A stretch of DNA of 64,000 bases from Aldehydirespirator sp965203575 (GTDB lineage Bacteria > Actinomycetota > Acidimicrobiia > Acidimicrobiales > Aldehydirespiratoraceae), in contig OZ241894.1 in the NCBI GenBank assembly GCA_965203575.1, positions 496,001 to 560,000 of the forward strand, in the 5' to 3' direction. Below the pieces are notes generated by a model. That model saw only the letters and a list, made by a program, of their open reading frames with translations. It ran no database searches and had not been told where the DNA came from. The translations under genes were made by a program, and so were the position numbers. This document shows positions 33,672-42,085 of this stretch, piece after piece (the first letter of the stretch is position 1; the number at the start of each line of letters is the position of its first letter).

Positions 33672-35896
33672 CCGGTGTCGGCGCGGGGCATGGCCACAAC
33701 CGCCACATTGGCGGAACAGCGCTCCAGCACCGTCTCGACGGTGTGGCCGAGGAACGGGCGGCCGTCGACGTTGCGCAGCGAAGCGCCCAGCACCACGAGG
33801 TCCGCCTCCTGCTCCTCGGCCACCGCCACCAGAGTCGAGGCCGCCGAGGAGCCCTCCTGGACCAGGGTGCGGGCCTCGATGCCCATCTCGGCACCGCGGG
33901 ATCTGGCCGCATCCATGAGGGCGTCCACCACCGGGCGAGCCGACTCGGTGTGGCTCTCACCCAGGAACCGGGTCGCCAACTTGCTGGTGGCCAGCCGCCT
34001 GGGCAGGATCCGCATGTCCGGCCAATGCCGTTGCACCACATGGGTGAGGACCACCTCGGTGCCGAGCTGGCTGCTCACCCCGAAGGCCACCTCCTGGGCG
34101 GCCCTGGATGAGCGTGTTCCGGTCACCGGCACGATGGCACGGGTGAAGGCGCCCGGCAGCGGCGTCTCCAGACCCTCGGCCCGCCTGACGATCACCACCG
34201 GAAGCGGCGAGTGCAGCAGCAGCTCGTCCACCAGCGGCGAGTACAGCTGGCCCTCGTGGCGGCCGGCGACACCCACGCAGATCGCTCCGTAGCCGAGGCG
34301 GGCTTCCGCCACGATGGCCGACGCCACGACCGCGCCGGCCGCGCTGGCCGCCCGCACCTGGCGGTGATCGACCTCCCGCCCGTCGAGCACGTTGCGGATG
34401 ATCGTGATGTCGGGCCACTGGCTCCTGGTCGCGCCGTCGGAGTGGTAGGAGCCGTCGCCGGGGCTCTCGGACGCCACTGAGATCACGGTGGCCGGCACCT
34501 GCACAGGCCAGGCGTAGTGCATGAGCTGCGCGGCCGCGATGGATGCGGGCTCGGCCCGCGAGGCCAGAAGCAGCCGCGACGAGCGCACCACCAGGTTCCG
34601 GCTGAGCGCCTCCTCGCGCTCGAGACGCTCGCGCTCGGCCGGGGACCCCATCCAGTCCCGCACCGCCAGGCGCAGGCTCACGGCGGCGAATACGGAGGTC
34701 ACCAGGGGCACGATCACGATGACGGTGTACGCCGTCTCGCTGAAGACACCCAGAGACAGCCCCACCGAGGCGATGACGATCTCCAGGGCGCCCCTGGCGT
34801 TGAGACCGGCGCCCAGGGCCACCGCAGCCCGCTGCGATTGGCCCGCCAGCCGGGCGCCCATGAAGGCGCCGGCGAACTTGGCCACGATGGCGACCACCAT
34901 CACCACTCCGGCCCAGGCCAGCGCATCGCCCTCGCCCAGCAGGGAGAGATCGACCCGCAGTCCTGCCATGGCGAAGAACACCGGGGCGAGGAAGGTGTTG
35001 GTGAGAGACTCGATGTGGTGGACGACCTCGTGCTGCTGGAAGCGTGAGCGGTTGAGGACAACCCCTGCCACGAAGGCTCCGAGCACTGCCTCGATACCCA
35101 GCGCCTGGGTGGCCACGCCGAACACCAGCATCGTGATCACCGCGATGCCGAGCGCGCCGTGCAGGTTGGGGCCCTCGCGCCTGATCCGGCGCAAGCTGGC
35201 GTCCACGGCGCGCTGGCCCAGCGTCATCGCCAGGAACAGGAAGGCGGCCAGGCCCAGCACTGTTCGCAGGGTCCCCCCCACCGACACCTCGCCCGCGGTG
35301 GCGAAGCCGGCGAAGACGGCGAGCATCACCCAGCCGACCACGTCGTTGGCCATGCCCGCGGCCACCGTGATCTGGCCGAAGTCGCGCCTCATCAGCCCCA
35401 GCTCCGACAGGATCCGCGCGATGACGGCCAGCGCCGACACCGACAGCGCCGAGGCCACGAACAGCGCGAACACGGTGCGGTCGGCGCCACCGCCTACGAA
35501 GTCGCCGGGCAGCAGCAGCCCCGTCACCAGGCCTCCGGCCAGGGGCACGACGAGGCTGAAGCCGGTCACCAGCGCGGCGGCGCGGCCCAGGCGTCGTATC
35601 AGGTCCAGGTCTGTCTCGAAGCCCGCTGTCACCAGCAGCAGCGCCACCCCCAGCCAGGTGACCGCGAACAGGGCTCCGGAGGAGATCTCCTCGTGAGGGA
35701 TGAACCACTCGAAGCCGCTGGGCCAGACCGCGCCGAACACTGAGGGCCCGAGGACCACCCCCGCGGCCAGCTGGCCGATCACCGACGGCAGCCCGACCCG
35801 GCGCATCGCGTAGCCCGCCGCCCGTGCGGCCACCACCAGCACCAGCAGCTGGGTCCAGAAGACGAGCAGGGCGTGCTCGTCGAGAGGCGTCAACAT
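33668..35896 (-). CDS. CPA2-family cation/proton antiporter with C-terminal universal-stress domains
   Basis: 742 residues. The first 415 form a Kef/NhaA2-type membrane domain with about 12-13 helices (GLPSVIGQLAAGVVLGPSVFG near the N-terminus; LGAFVAGVVLNRS and GAGLNARGALEIVIASVGL in the second half). The soluble remainder holds two UspA-like domains; the second ends in a nucleotide-type motif (LVVLGASLRNVDGRPFLGHTVETVL). The ion is not evident. Its start overlaps the exonuclease III gene by 7 bp, so the two are co-translated; its stop overlaps that of the convergent helicase. Confidence 0.88.
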   Translation of the reverse strand: MLTPLDEHALLVFWTQLLVLVVAARAAGYAMRRVGLPSVIGQLAAGVVLGPSVFGAVWPSGFEWFIPHEEISSGALFAVTWLGVALLLVTAGFETDLDLIRRLGRAAALVTGFSLVVPLAGGLVTGLLLPGDFVGGGADRTVFALFVASALSVSALAVIARILSELGLMRRDFGQITVAAGMANDVVGWVMLAVFAGFATAGEVSVGGTLRTVLGLAAFLFLAMTLGQRAVDASLRRIRREGPNLHGALGIAVITMLVFGVATQALGIEAVLGAFVAGVVLNRSRFQQHEVVHHIESLTNTFLAPVFFAMAGLRVDLSLLGEGDALAWAGVVMVVAIVAKFAGAFMGARLAGQSQRAAVALGAGLNARGALEIVIASVGLSLGVFSETAYTVIVIVPLVTSVFAAVSLRLAVRDWMGSPAERERLEREEALSRNLVVRSSRLLLASRAEPASIAAAQLMHYAWPVQVPATVISVASESPGDGSYHSDGATRSQWPDITIIRNVLDGREVDHRQVRAASAAGAVVASAIVAEARLGYGAICVGVAGRHEGQLYSPLVDELLLHSPLPVVIVRRAEGLETPLPGAFTRAIVPVTGTRSSRAAQEVAFGVSSQLGTEVVLTHVVQRHWPDMRILPRRLATSKLATRFLGESHTESARPVVDALMDAARSRGAEMGIEARTLVQEGSSAASTLVAVAEEQEADLVVLGASLRNVDGRPFLGHTVETVLERCSANVAVVAMPRADTG

Positions 35897-36693
35897 TTCG
35901 TCGTCAAGTCGCCCTCGTCCAGGTCGACGTACAGGGGCGCGTGGTCGCTGGGCGGGTCGTCCTTGGGTCCCTTGCGCTCATTGCGGTCGATGAGCACGAA
36001 GCCGGCCGCGTCGGCAACCGGGCGGGTCGCCAGCGCGAGGTCGATGCGCATTCCCTTGCGCTTGTGGAAGTCGCCTCCCCGGTAGTCCCACCACGTGAAC
36101 AGCCCACCGCCGTCGTGATGCTCCCGGAACACGTCCACCAGTCCCCATTCGAGCAGACCGGCGAGCTGCTCCCGCTCGGCCGCGCTGGTGTGAGTCGTGT
36201 CTGTGAAGGCGGCCGGGTCGTACACGTCCCGATCGTCGGGGGCGATGTTGAAGTCGCCGCACACCAGGGCGGGCCGACCGGGATCGGCCTGGGCGTCGAG
36301 CGAGGCTCGCAGACGGCTCAGCCAGTCGAGCTTGTAGTGGTAGTGGTCGTGACCGACGGCCCGACCGTTGGGCACGTAGCACGACGCCACCCGCACGCCT
36401 GCGCAGGTGGCCCAAGCCAGGCGAGCGTCGGGGTCGGGCTCGATGCCGTCACCGAATCCGGCAACCGGATCCGCGAGCCCCACCCGGCTCAGAATGGCTA
36501 CGCCGTTCCAGCGTCCCTCGCCGTTGTGGAAGCAGTCGTATCCCAGCGACTGGAACGTCAGCGCCGGGAACGCGTCGTCGGCGAGCTTGGTCTCCTGCAG
36601 GCACACCACATCCGGTGAGAAGGACTCGATCCAGCGCTGCACCCGGCCAAGGCGCGCCTTCAGAGAGTTCACGTTCCAGGTGACGACCCGCAC
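35890..36693 (-). CDS. xth: Exodeoxyribonuclease III / AP endonuclease
   Basis: Base-excision repair enzyme, 267 residues, of the ExoIII branch. Motifs: TWNVNSLKARLGRV (Asn at 7), LQETKLADDAFP (metal Glu about 34), VASCYVPNG, CGDFNIAP (Asp/Asn about 152) and the C-terminal SDHAPLYVDL with catalytic Asp-His. The start is GTG, 6 nt after a TAGGGT box. Divergent from kgd by 47 bp. Confidence 0.95.
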   Translation of the reverse strand: MRVVTWNVNSLKARLGRVQRWIESFSPDVVCLQETKLADDAFPALTFQSLGYDCFHNGEGRWNGVAILSRVGLADPVAGFGDGIEPDPDARLAWATCAGVRVASCYVPNGRAVGHDHYHYKLDWLSRLRASLDAQADPGRPALVCGDFNIAPDDRDVYDPAAFTDTTHTSAAEREQLAGLLEWGLVDVFREHHDGGGLFTWWDYRGGDFHKRKGMRIDLALATRPVADAAGFVLIDRNERKGPKDDPPSDHAPLYVDLDEGDLTTKC

Positions 36694-36699
36694 GAGCCG

Positions 36700-36705
36700 A
36701 CCCTA
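36700..36705 (-). promoter_or_regulatory. -10 box of xth, leaderless
   Basis: Reverse-strand TAGGGT, then 6 nt, then GTG at 36693. Confidence 0.55.
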
Positions 36706-36727
36706 TCCGGGCCAGAAAGTAGGAAAC

Positions 36728-36733
36728 TAGGAT
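36728..36733 (+). promoter_or_regulatory. -10 box of kgd, leaderless
   Basis: TAGGAT followed by 7 nt and ATG at 36741. The earlier GTG at 36735 would lie upstream of the expected transcript start. Confidence 0.55.
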
Positions 36734-36740
36734 CGTGGCC

Positions 36741-39700
36741 ATGAACGACCGGATCCGCTCCGAAGCGAGCGACTCTCTAGGCGCCAACGCCTGGGTCATC
36801 GATGAGATGCGAGACCTGTGGGCAGCCGACCCGGCCTCGGTGGACGAAGCCTGGCGCGCCCTGTTCGAGGGAGAGACGCCGAATACCCCGATCACGTCGA
36901 CTCCTCCAAAGGCATCGACCGCCGCCCGCACCACCATCGATACCACGGCCACGGATGTGACGGAGCCTGAGGTCGACCCGGCCGCCATGTCGGTGCCGCT
37001 CGCAGGCGAGCCATCGCCGCCTCCCGCACCGAAGGAGGCGGAGAGGGAACCGGCGGCGGACACGCCCATCGGGGAGCCGATCAGAGGCGTGGGAGCCCGC
37101 ATCGTCTCCAACATGGAGGCCAGCCTGGCCGTGCCCACCGCCACGAGCTTCCGCGACGTCCCCGCCAAGCTCCTAGAGGTCAACCGCAAGATCATCAACG
37201 GCCACCTCAGCCGCAAGATGGTTCGAAAGGTCTCGTTCACCCACCTGATCGGCTACGCGGTGGTGCGGGCCATCACCGACACGGTCCCGGCCATGAACAA
37301 CATCTACGCCACGGACGCGGCGGGCAAGCCGAGGATCGTGCGGCCCGAACACATCGGTCTCGGGATCGCGGTCGACATCGCCCGCGACGACGGCACGCGG
37401 TCTCTGATGGTGCCGTGCATCTGCGACGCCGACACCCTCGACTTCGCCACCTTCGTGGAGCGATACGACGAGCAGATCGCCAAGATCCGCGAGAGGAGGC
37501 TCAGTGCCGACGACATGCGGGGCGTGACCGTCACCATCACCAACCCCGGCACGATCGGCACCCAGCAGTCGGTGCCCCGGCTGATGACGGGACAGGGAAC
37601 GATCGTGGGCGTCGGGGCTCTGGCGTTCCCCACCGAGTACGAGGCCGCCGACCCGTCCCTGCTGGCCGACCTGGGTGTGAGCAAGCTGGTAACGATCAGC
37701 AGCACGTACGACCACCGAGTCATCCAGGGAGCCGAGTCGGGACTGTTCCTACAGCGGGTGCACGACCTGCTGCTGGGCACCGACGACTTCTACGGCCAGG
37801 CCTTCCGGTCGCTGCACATCCCTTACGAGGCGGTGAAGTGGCGGCGCGACTTCAATCCGGTGGACCGCGAGGCGGCCATGCTCGAGAAGCAGGCCAAGGT
37901 CAACCAGCTCATCAACCAGTACAGGGTGCGGGGTCACCTGATCGCCGACCTCAACCCGCTGCGCGACGAGGCGCCCGTGATGCACTCCGAACTCGATCCG
38001 GCCACCTACGGGCTCACCATCTGGGATCTGGACCGCGAGTTCCTGACCGGCAGCGAGACGGGCATCTACGCCACCGTGGGCCCGGACCGCCGGATGAAGC
38101 TCGGCGACCTGCTGGGCGTGTTGCGCGACGCCTACTGCCGCACCGTCGGCGTGGAGTACATGCACATCCAGGAGCCCGAGGAGAAGCGGTGGATCCAGGA
38201 GCAGATCGAGGGCGCCGACACCGCGCTCAAATCCGAGGACCAGCACCGCATCCTCAGCCAGCTCAACGCGGCTGAGGCCCTCAGCAACTTCCTGGGCACC
38301 AAGTACGTCGGCCAGAAGCGCTTCGGCCTGGAGGGCGCCGAGTCGACCATCCCGCTGCTGGACGCCCTGCTGACGTGCGCGGCGGACACGCCGCTGGCGG
38401 AGGTGGTGATGGGCATGGCCCACCGCGGGCGGCTGAACGTGCTCGTCAACCTGGTGGGCAAGACCTATCACGAGCTGTTCAAGGAGTTCGAGGGGGCCAT
38501 CACCGAGGACCAGATCCAGGGCAGCGGCGATGTGAAGTACCACCTCGGCCAGATCGGTGCCTACGAGAGCCCGTCGGGCAAGCACCTTCTGGTGGAGCTG
38601 GCGGCCAACCCGTCCCATCTCGAGGCCGTCGACCCGGTGGTGGTGGGCATGGCCCGGGCCCGCATGGACAACATCCCGCCCGACAGCGACTACGGCCCCT
38701 ATCCGGTCATGCCGCTGCTGATCCACGGCGATGCCGCCTTCGCCGGGCAGGGCGTGGTGGCCGAGACCTTCAACCTGAGCCTCATCAGGGGGTACCGCGT
38801 GGGCGGGACCATCCACCTGGTGATCAACAACCAGCTCGGGTTCACCACCACGCCCGACGCGGCCCGCTCCACGCAGTACTCCACCGACGTGGCCAAGATG
38901 GTCGGCGCGCCGATCTTCCATGTCAACGGCGACGACCCCGAGGCTTGCGTGCGAGCGGCCCGCCTGGCTTTCGCCTACCGCCAGCGGTTCAACAAGGACG
39001 CCGTGATCGACATGATCTGCTACCGGCGCCACGGGCACAACGAGGGCGACGACCCCAGCTACACCCTGCCGGAGATGTACCGCCGCATCAATGCCAAGCC
39101 CACGGTGCGCACCCAGTACCGGGAGTCGCTGCTGAAGCGGGGCGACATAAGCGCAGAGGATGCCGACGCCTCCCTGGCCGAGTTTCGCGACCAGCTCCAG
39201 GCCGCTCTGGACGAGACCCGCGACGCCGCGCCCGGCCACAACATCCGCGCCCGGCGCCCGCCCGAGCCGATGGGGGTGATGCCCCACGTCCGCACCGCCA
39301 TCGACTCGGTGACCGTCGAACGGATCTACGAGGCTCTCAACACCGTGCCCGACGGCTTCACCGTGCATCCCAAGCTGGCCCGGCAGTTCGAGCAGCGCAA
39401 CAAGATGTTCCGCAGCGGCGATTTCGACTGGGGCATGGGCGAGGCGATGGCCTTCGGATCGCTGCTCATGGAGGGCACTCCGGTGCGGCTCAGCGGCCAG
39501 GACAGCCGCCGGGGGACCTTCTCGCACCGGCACTCCACTCTGGTGGACTACGTGACCAGCGAGGAGTACGTGCCGCTGGCGACTCTGTGCGCGCGCGAGG
39601 CCGACCTGTGGATCTACGACTCCCTGCTGTCGGAGTACGCCGCTCTGGGCTTCGAGTACGGCTACGCGGTGGCCAAACCGGAGGCCCTGGTCATGTGGGA

Positions 39701-40460
39701 GGCCCAGTTCGGCGACTTCGCCAACGGGGCCCAGATCATCATCGACCAGTTCATCGTGGCCGCCGAGGACAAGTGGGACCAGCACTGCGGGATCGTGCTG
39801 CTGCTTCCACACGGCATGGAGGGCCAGGGCCCGGAGCACTCGTCGGCCCGCATCGAGCGGTTCCTGACGCTGGCCGCGGAGGACAACATGCACGTGTGCC
39901 AGCCCACCACCGCGGCGCAGTACTTCCATCTGCTGCGGCGCCAGATGATCCACCGCGTCCGCAAGCCCATGATCCTGTTCACACCCAAGTCGCTGCTGCG
40001 GGCCAAGGCCGCCCGCTCGAAGGTGGCCGACCTGTCGTCGGGCACCTTCGAGGAGGTGCTCGGCGACCCCGGGGCGGAGGCTGGGACCGTCGACCCGGAG
40101 GCCGTCACCAGGGTGGTCTTCTGCAGCGGCAAGGTGGCCTACGCCGCGATGGAACTGCGCGACGAGCACAAGGCACCGCTGGCCGTGTGCCGGGTCGAGC
40201 AACTCTTCCCGTGGCCGTACGGAGCGGTTGACTACGAGCTTCGCCGGTACCCCAACGCCACGGAGATCGTCTGGCTGCAGGAGGAGCCCGAGAACATGGG
40301 CGCCTGGACCGGGATCAAGGGGCGCCTCTACGAGGCCCACGGCGACGACTACGAGATCCGGAGGGTGAGCCGCCCCGAGTCGGGCAGCCCTGCGGGCGGC
40401 AGCCCCACCGTGCACGGCCAGGAACAGCAGGACCTGCTCGACGCGGCCGTACTGGCTTGA
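36741..40460 (+). CDS. kgd: Multifunctional 2-oxoglutarate metabolism enzyme (decarboxylase/dehydrogenase E1-E2 fusion)
   Basis: TCA-cycle enzyme of actinobacterial type, 1239 residues. A short E1 N-terminal helix (NAWVIDEMRDLWAADPASVDEAW) is followed by a Pro/Ala linker (about 50-115), an E2 succinyltransferase domain without lipoyl domain (active-site STYDHRVIQGAESG, about 316-329), then the E1 thiamine-diphosphate domain: GMAHRGRLNVL, SGDVKYHLG, HGDAAFAGQGVV (TPP/Mg) and QEEPENMGAW near the end. It works with a separate E2/E3. ATG at 36741 is chosen over GTG 36735 by promoter spacing. cysQ is coupled downstream. Confidence 0.96.
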   Translation: MNDRIRSEASDSLGANAWVIDEMRDLWAADPASVDEAWRALFEGETPNTPITSTPPKASTAARTTIDTTATDVTEPEVDPAAMSVPLAGEPSPPPAPKEAEREPAADTPIGEPIRGVGARIVSNMEASLAVPTATSFRDVPAKLLEVNRKIINGHLSRKMVRKVSFTHLIGYAVVRAITDTVPAMNNIYATDAAGKPRIVRPEHIGLGIAVDIARDDGTRSLMVPCICDADTLDFATFVERYDEQIAKIRERRLSADDMRGVTVTITNPGTIGTQQSVPRLMTGQGTIVGVGALAFPTEYEAADPSLLADLGVSKLVTISSTYDHRVIQGAESGLFLQRVHDLLLGTDDFYGQAFRSLHIPYEAVKWRRDFNPVDREAAMLEKQAKVNQLINQYRVRGHLIADLNPLRDEAPVMHSELDPATYGLTIWDLDREFLTGSETGIYATVGPDRRMKLGDLLGVLRDAYCRTVGVEYMHIQEPEEKRWIQEQIEGADTALKSEDQHRILSQLNAAEALSNFLGTKYVGQKRFGLEGAESTIPLLDALLTCAADTPLAEVVMGMAHRGRLNVLVNLVGKTYHELFKEFEGAITEDQIQGSGDVKYHLGQIGAYESPSGKHLLVELAANPSHLEAVDPVVVGMARARMDNIPPDSDYGPYPVMPLLIHGDAAFAGQGVVAETFNLSLIRGYRVGGTIHLVINNQLGFTTTPDAARSTQYSTDVAKMVGAPIFHVNGDDPEACVRAARLAFAYRQRFNKDAVIDMICYRRHGHNEGDDPSYTLPEMYRRINAKPTVRTQYRESLLKRGDISAEDADASLAEFRDQLQAALDETRDAAPGHNIRARRPPEPMGVMPHVRTAIDSVTVERIYEALNTVPDGFTVHPKLARQFEQRNKMFRSGDFDWGMGEAMAFGSLLMEGTPVRLSGQDSRRGTFSHRHSTLVDYVTSEEYVPLATLCAREADLWIYDSLLSEYAALGFEYGYAVAKPEALVMWEAQFGDFANGAQIIIDQFIVAAEDKWDQHCGIVLLLPHGMEGQGPEHSSARIERFLTLAAEDNMHVCQPTTAAQYFHLLRRQMIHRVRKPMILFTPKSLLRAKAARSKVADLSSGTFEEVLGDPGAEAGTVDPEAVTRVVFCSGKVAYAAMELRDEHKAPLAVCRVEQLFPWPYGAVDYELRRYPNATEIVWLQEEPENMGAWTGIKGRLYEAHGDDYEIRRVSRPESGSPAGGSPTVHGQEQQDLLDAAVLA

Positions 40461-41212
40461 CACCCACTACCGACGACCACCTCATGGCGGCGCAGCTCGC
40501 TCACCGTGCGGGCGAGCTGCTGGTCGAGCTGAGGGCGAGGCTGGTCGACGAGGAGGCCCCCGCCGCCGTGCTGAGAGCCGAGGGCGACCGCCGGGCCCAC
40601 GAGTTGCTGGTCTCCGAACTGGCCGCGGCCCGCCCCGCCGACGCGGTGCTCTCCGAGGAGGGGGCCGACGACGCGAGCCGGCTCGCCGCCGAACGCGTCT
40701 GGGTGATCGACCCGCTCGACGGCACCCGTGAGTTCTCCGAGGTGGGGCGGACCGACTGGGCGGTTCATGTGGCCCTGGTCGTCGACGAGCGCCCGGTCGC
40801 GGGGGCGGTGGCCTTGCCCGGGCTGGGGCTGACCCTCTCGACGGCCGAGCCTCCCCAGCTGCCCCCCGAACGGGGAGGCCTGCCCCGTCTGGTCGTGTCG
40901 CGCTCACGGCCCCCGGAGCAGGCCGACGCGGTCGCCGCCGCGCTCGGCGCCGACGTCGTGCCGCTGGGATCGGCCGGTGCCAAGTCGATGGCCGTGGTAC
41001 GGGGCACTGCCGACGTCTACGTCCATGCCGGCGGCCAGTACGAATGGGACTCGTGCGCCCCGGTGGCCGTGGCGAAGGCCGCAGGCTGCTTCGTCAGCCG
41101 GCTCGACGGTTCCCGACCTCGCTACAACCAGCCCGACGTCTACCTGCCCGACCTGGTGGTCTGCCGCCCCGAACTCGCCGGCCCGGTACTCGCCGCCCTG
41201 ACGACCGCATGA
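40457..41212 (+). CDS. cysQ: Inositol-monophosphatase-family phosphatase, CysQ-like
   Basis: Probable 3'(2'),5'-bisphosphate nucleotidase that recycles PAP; related enzymes act on inositol phosphates. 251 residues with the Mg-binding motifs EEG (about 75), DPLDGTREF (about 93-101) and WDSCAPVAVA (about 195), the CysQ rather than SuhB pattern. The start shown is a TTG overlapping the kgd stop as TTGA; an ATG nine codons later (MAAQLAHRAG) is an equally good start. Last gene before the accessory island. Confidence 0.88.
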   Translation: MTPTTDDHLMAAQLAHRAGELLVELRARLVDEEAPAAVLRAEGDRRAHELLVSELAAARPADAVLSEEGADDASRLAAERVWVIDPLDGTREFSEVGRTDWAVHVALVVDERPVAGAVALPGLGLTLSTAEPPQLPPERGGLPRLVVSRSRPPEQADAVAAALGADVVPLGSAGAKSMAVVRGTADVYVHAGGQYEWDSCAPVAVAKAAGCFVSRLDGSRPRYNQPDVYLPDLVVCRPELAGPVLAALTTA

Positions 41213-41327
41213 CGGAAATTTCCTGCTGGGCTTCCAGTCGGGGCACGCATAGCGATCAGACGGCCGTGGCCGGAGCCGTAAGCGTCCCCACAAGTGCGGA
41301 AGGACGAAGCGACATTGGTTCCGAATA

Positions 41328-41356
41328 TGGTCAAATAATATGTAACTACTTATTAT
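41328..41356 (+). promoter_or_regulatory. Promoter of the HicA-like gene pair, AT-rich and leaderless
   Basis: TGGTCA at 41328-41333 and TATTAT at 41351-41356 are 17 nt apart, and GTG at 41363 follows 6 nt after the -10. AATAATA and TTATTAT around the spacer form an inverted repeat that could be an operator for autoregulation, usual in toxin-antitoxin operons. The AT-rich block stands out from its GC-rich surroundings. Confidence 0.5.
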
Positions 41357-41362
41357 GTGCCT

Positions 41363-41617
41363 GTGACGAAGGGCATACACCCCAGCAAGGAGGTGCGGAA
41401 GGCGATCCGGCAGCTTCGCAAGGCCGGATGGACCATCGAGTTGGCGAAGGGTCGTTCGTCGCACCGGTGGGGTACCGCCATGTGTCTTTCACGCAACCCT
41501 GAGTGCTCGGTGGCGGTGTGGGGTTCGCCCCGCGTGGCCGAGGACCAGGCAAGTAGGCTGCTGAAGGCTGGCGCGAAGTGCGAGTGCCGAGAGGGCGGCA
41601 GCCCGGGGAGGCCGTGA
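41363..41617 (+). CDS. HicA-like small basic protein, putative toxin
   Basis: 84 residues from GTG at 41363 (GTG 41357 is the in-frame alternative). Layout follows HicA-type dsRNA-binding mini-domains: a helix (HPSKEVRKAIRQLRKAGWTIE), then a strand with the potentially catalytic His in KGRSSHRWGTAMC, then WGSPR and a second helix. Two Cys pairs occur near the strand and the C-terminus. It shares a base with the next gene's start (TGATG). HicA family toxins cleave mRNA; function here is inferred from fold pattern and pairing. Confidence 0.55.
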   Translation: MTKGIHPSKEVRKAIRQLRKAGWTIELAKGRSSHRWGTAMCLSRNPECSVAVWGSPRVAEDQASRLLKAGAKCECREGGSPGRP

Positions 41618-41946
41618 TGGAAGCACACAAGGTGCACTTCTTCGAGTTGGAGACCGACGGAACGCTGGACCTCCTGGAGGACTCCTTGCTCGATGCGCTC
41701 TACGAGGCCGGGTGCGACGACGCTCTCGTGGGCCATCGTCGTCTGGACTTCGCCCGCCGCGCCGACAGCTGGGAGGAGGCTCTCAAATCGGCCAGGGCCG
41801 ACGCCGAGTCCGTTCCTGGCGTGCAGATTGTGGCCGTCAAGATCGATGCCGAAGACATCGAGGCCGCGCCCGCGGCATCCCCGGCACCTGCGACAGCGGA
41901 TACAAAGACATACCAACGCAGCCGTCGCAGCGCCGCTGCCGTCTAG
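41617..41946 (+). CDS. Small acidic partner protein of the HicA-like gene, putative antitoxin
   Basis: 109 residues from the ATG at 41617, with GGGGAGG 5-6 nt upstream. The core FELETDGTLDLLEDSLLDALYEAGCDDALVGH...SWEEALKSARADAESVPGVQIV looks like a ferredoxin-like alpha/beta domain met next to small toxin-like proteins in many genomes. It has no classical HicB or DNA-binding motif; the C-terminus is low-complexity Ala/Pro. The pairing with a basic partner, tight coupling and AT-rich promoter suggest an antitoxin. No direct evidence of function. Confidence 0.5.
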   Translation: MEAHKVHFFELETDGTLDLLEDSLLDALYEAGCDDALVGHRRLDFARRADSWEEALKSARADAESVPGVQIVAVKIDAEDIEAAPAASPAPATADTKTYQRSRRSAAAV

Positions 41947-41980
41947 TGCCTCGCGCGCCCGGCCGCGCCGGTGGGGTCGC

Positions 41981-42085
41981 ATGTTGAGGCGGTTCGAGCA
42001 CCAGGTATCGGTCATCACCGGTTCGGCCACCGGTATCGCGGTGGCCGCCGTCCGCCGTTGCGCCGCCGCGGTGGCTCGGCCATGA
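41981..42085 (+). pseudogene. Degraded copy of an SDR gene 5' end, forming a 34-codon ORF coupled to hsdM
   Basis: ATG at 41981 reads MLRRFEHQVSVITGSATGIAVAAVRR before a stop at 42083-42085 that overlaps the hsdM ATG as ATGA. The first 25 or so residues match the N-terminus of the intact SDR at 53840 (MRRFENQVLVITGSATGIGAATARR). By hand alignment about 81 bp share roughly 80 percent identity. It cannot make an enzyme, but may now serve as a leader ORF for hsdM translation. It marks the left edge of the restriction island. Confidence 0.75.

Noticed and set aside
37749..40463. 904-codon open frame antisense to kgd
   Set aside because: kgd has full enzymatic motifs on the other strand; the antisense frame stays open because of GC-rich third positions and has no recognisable domain.
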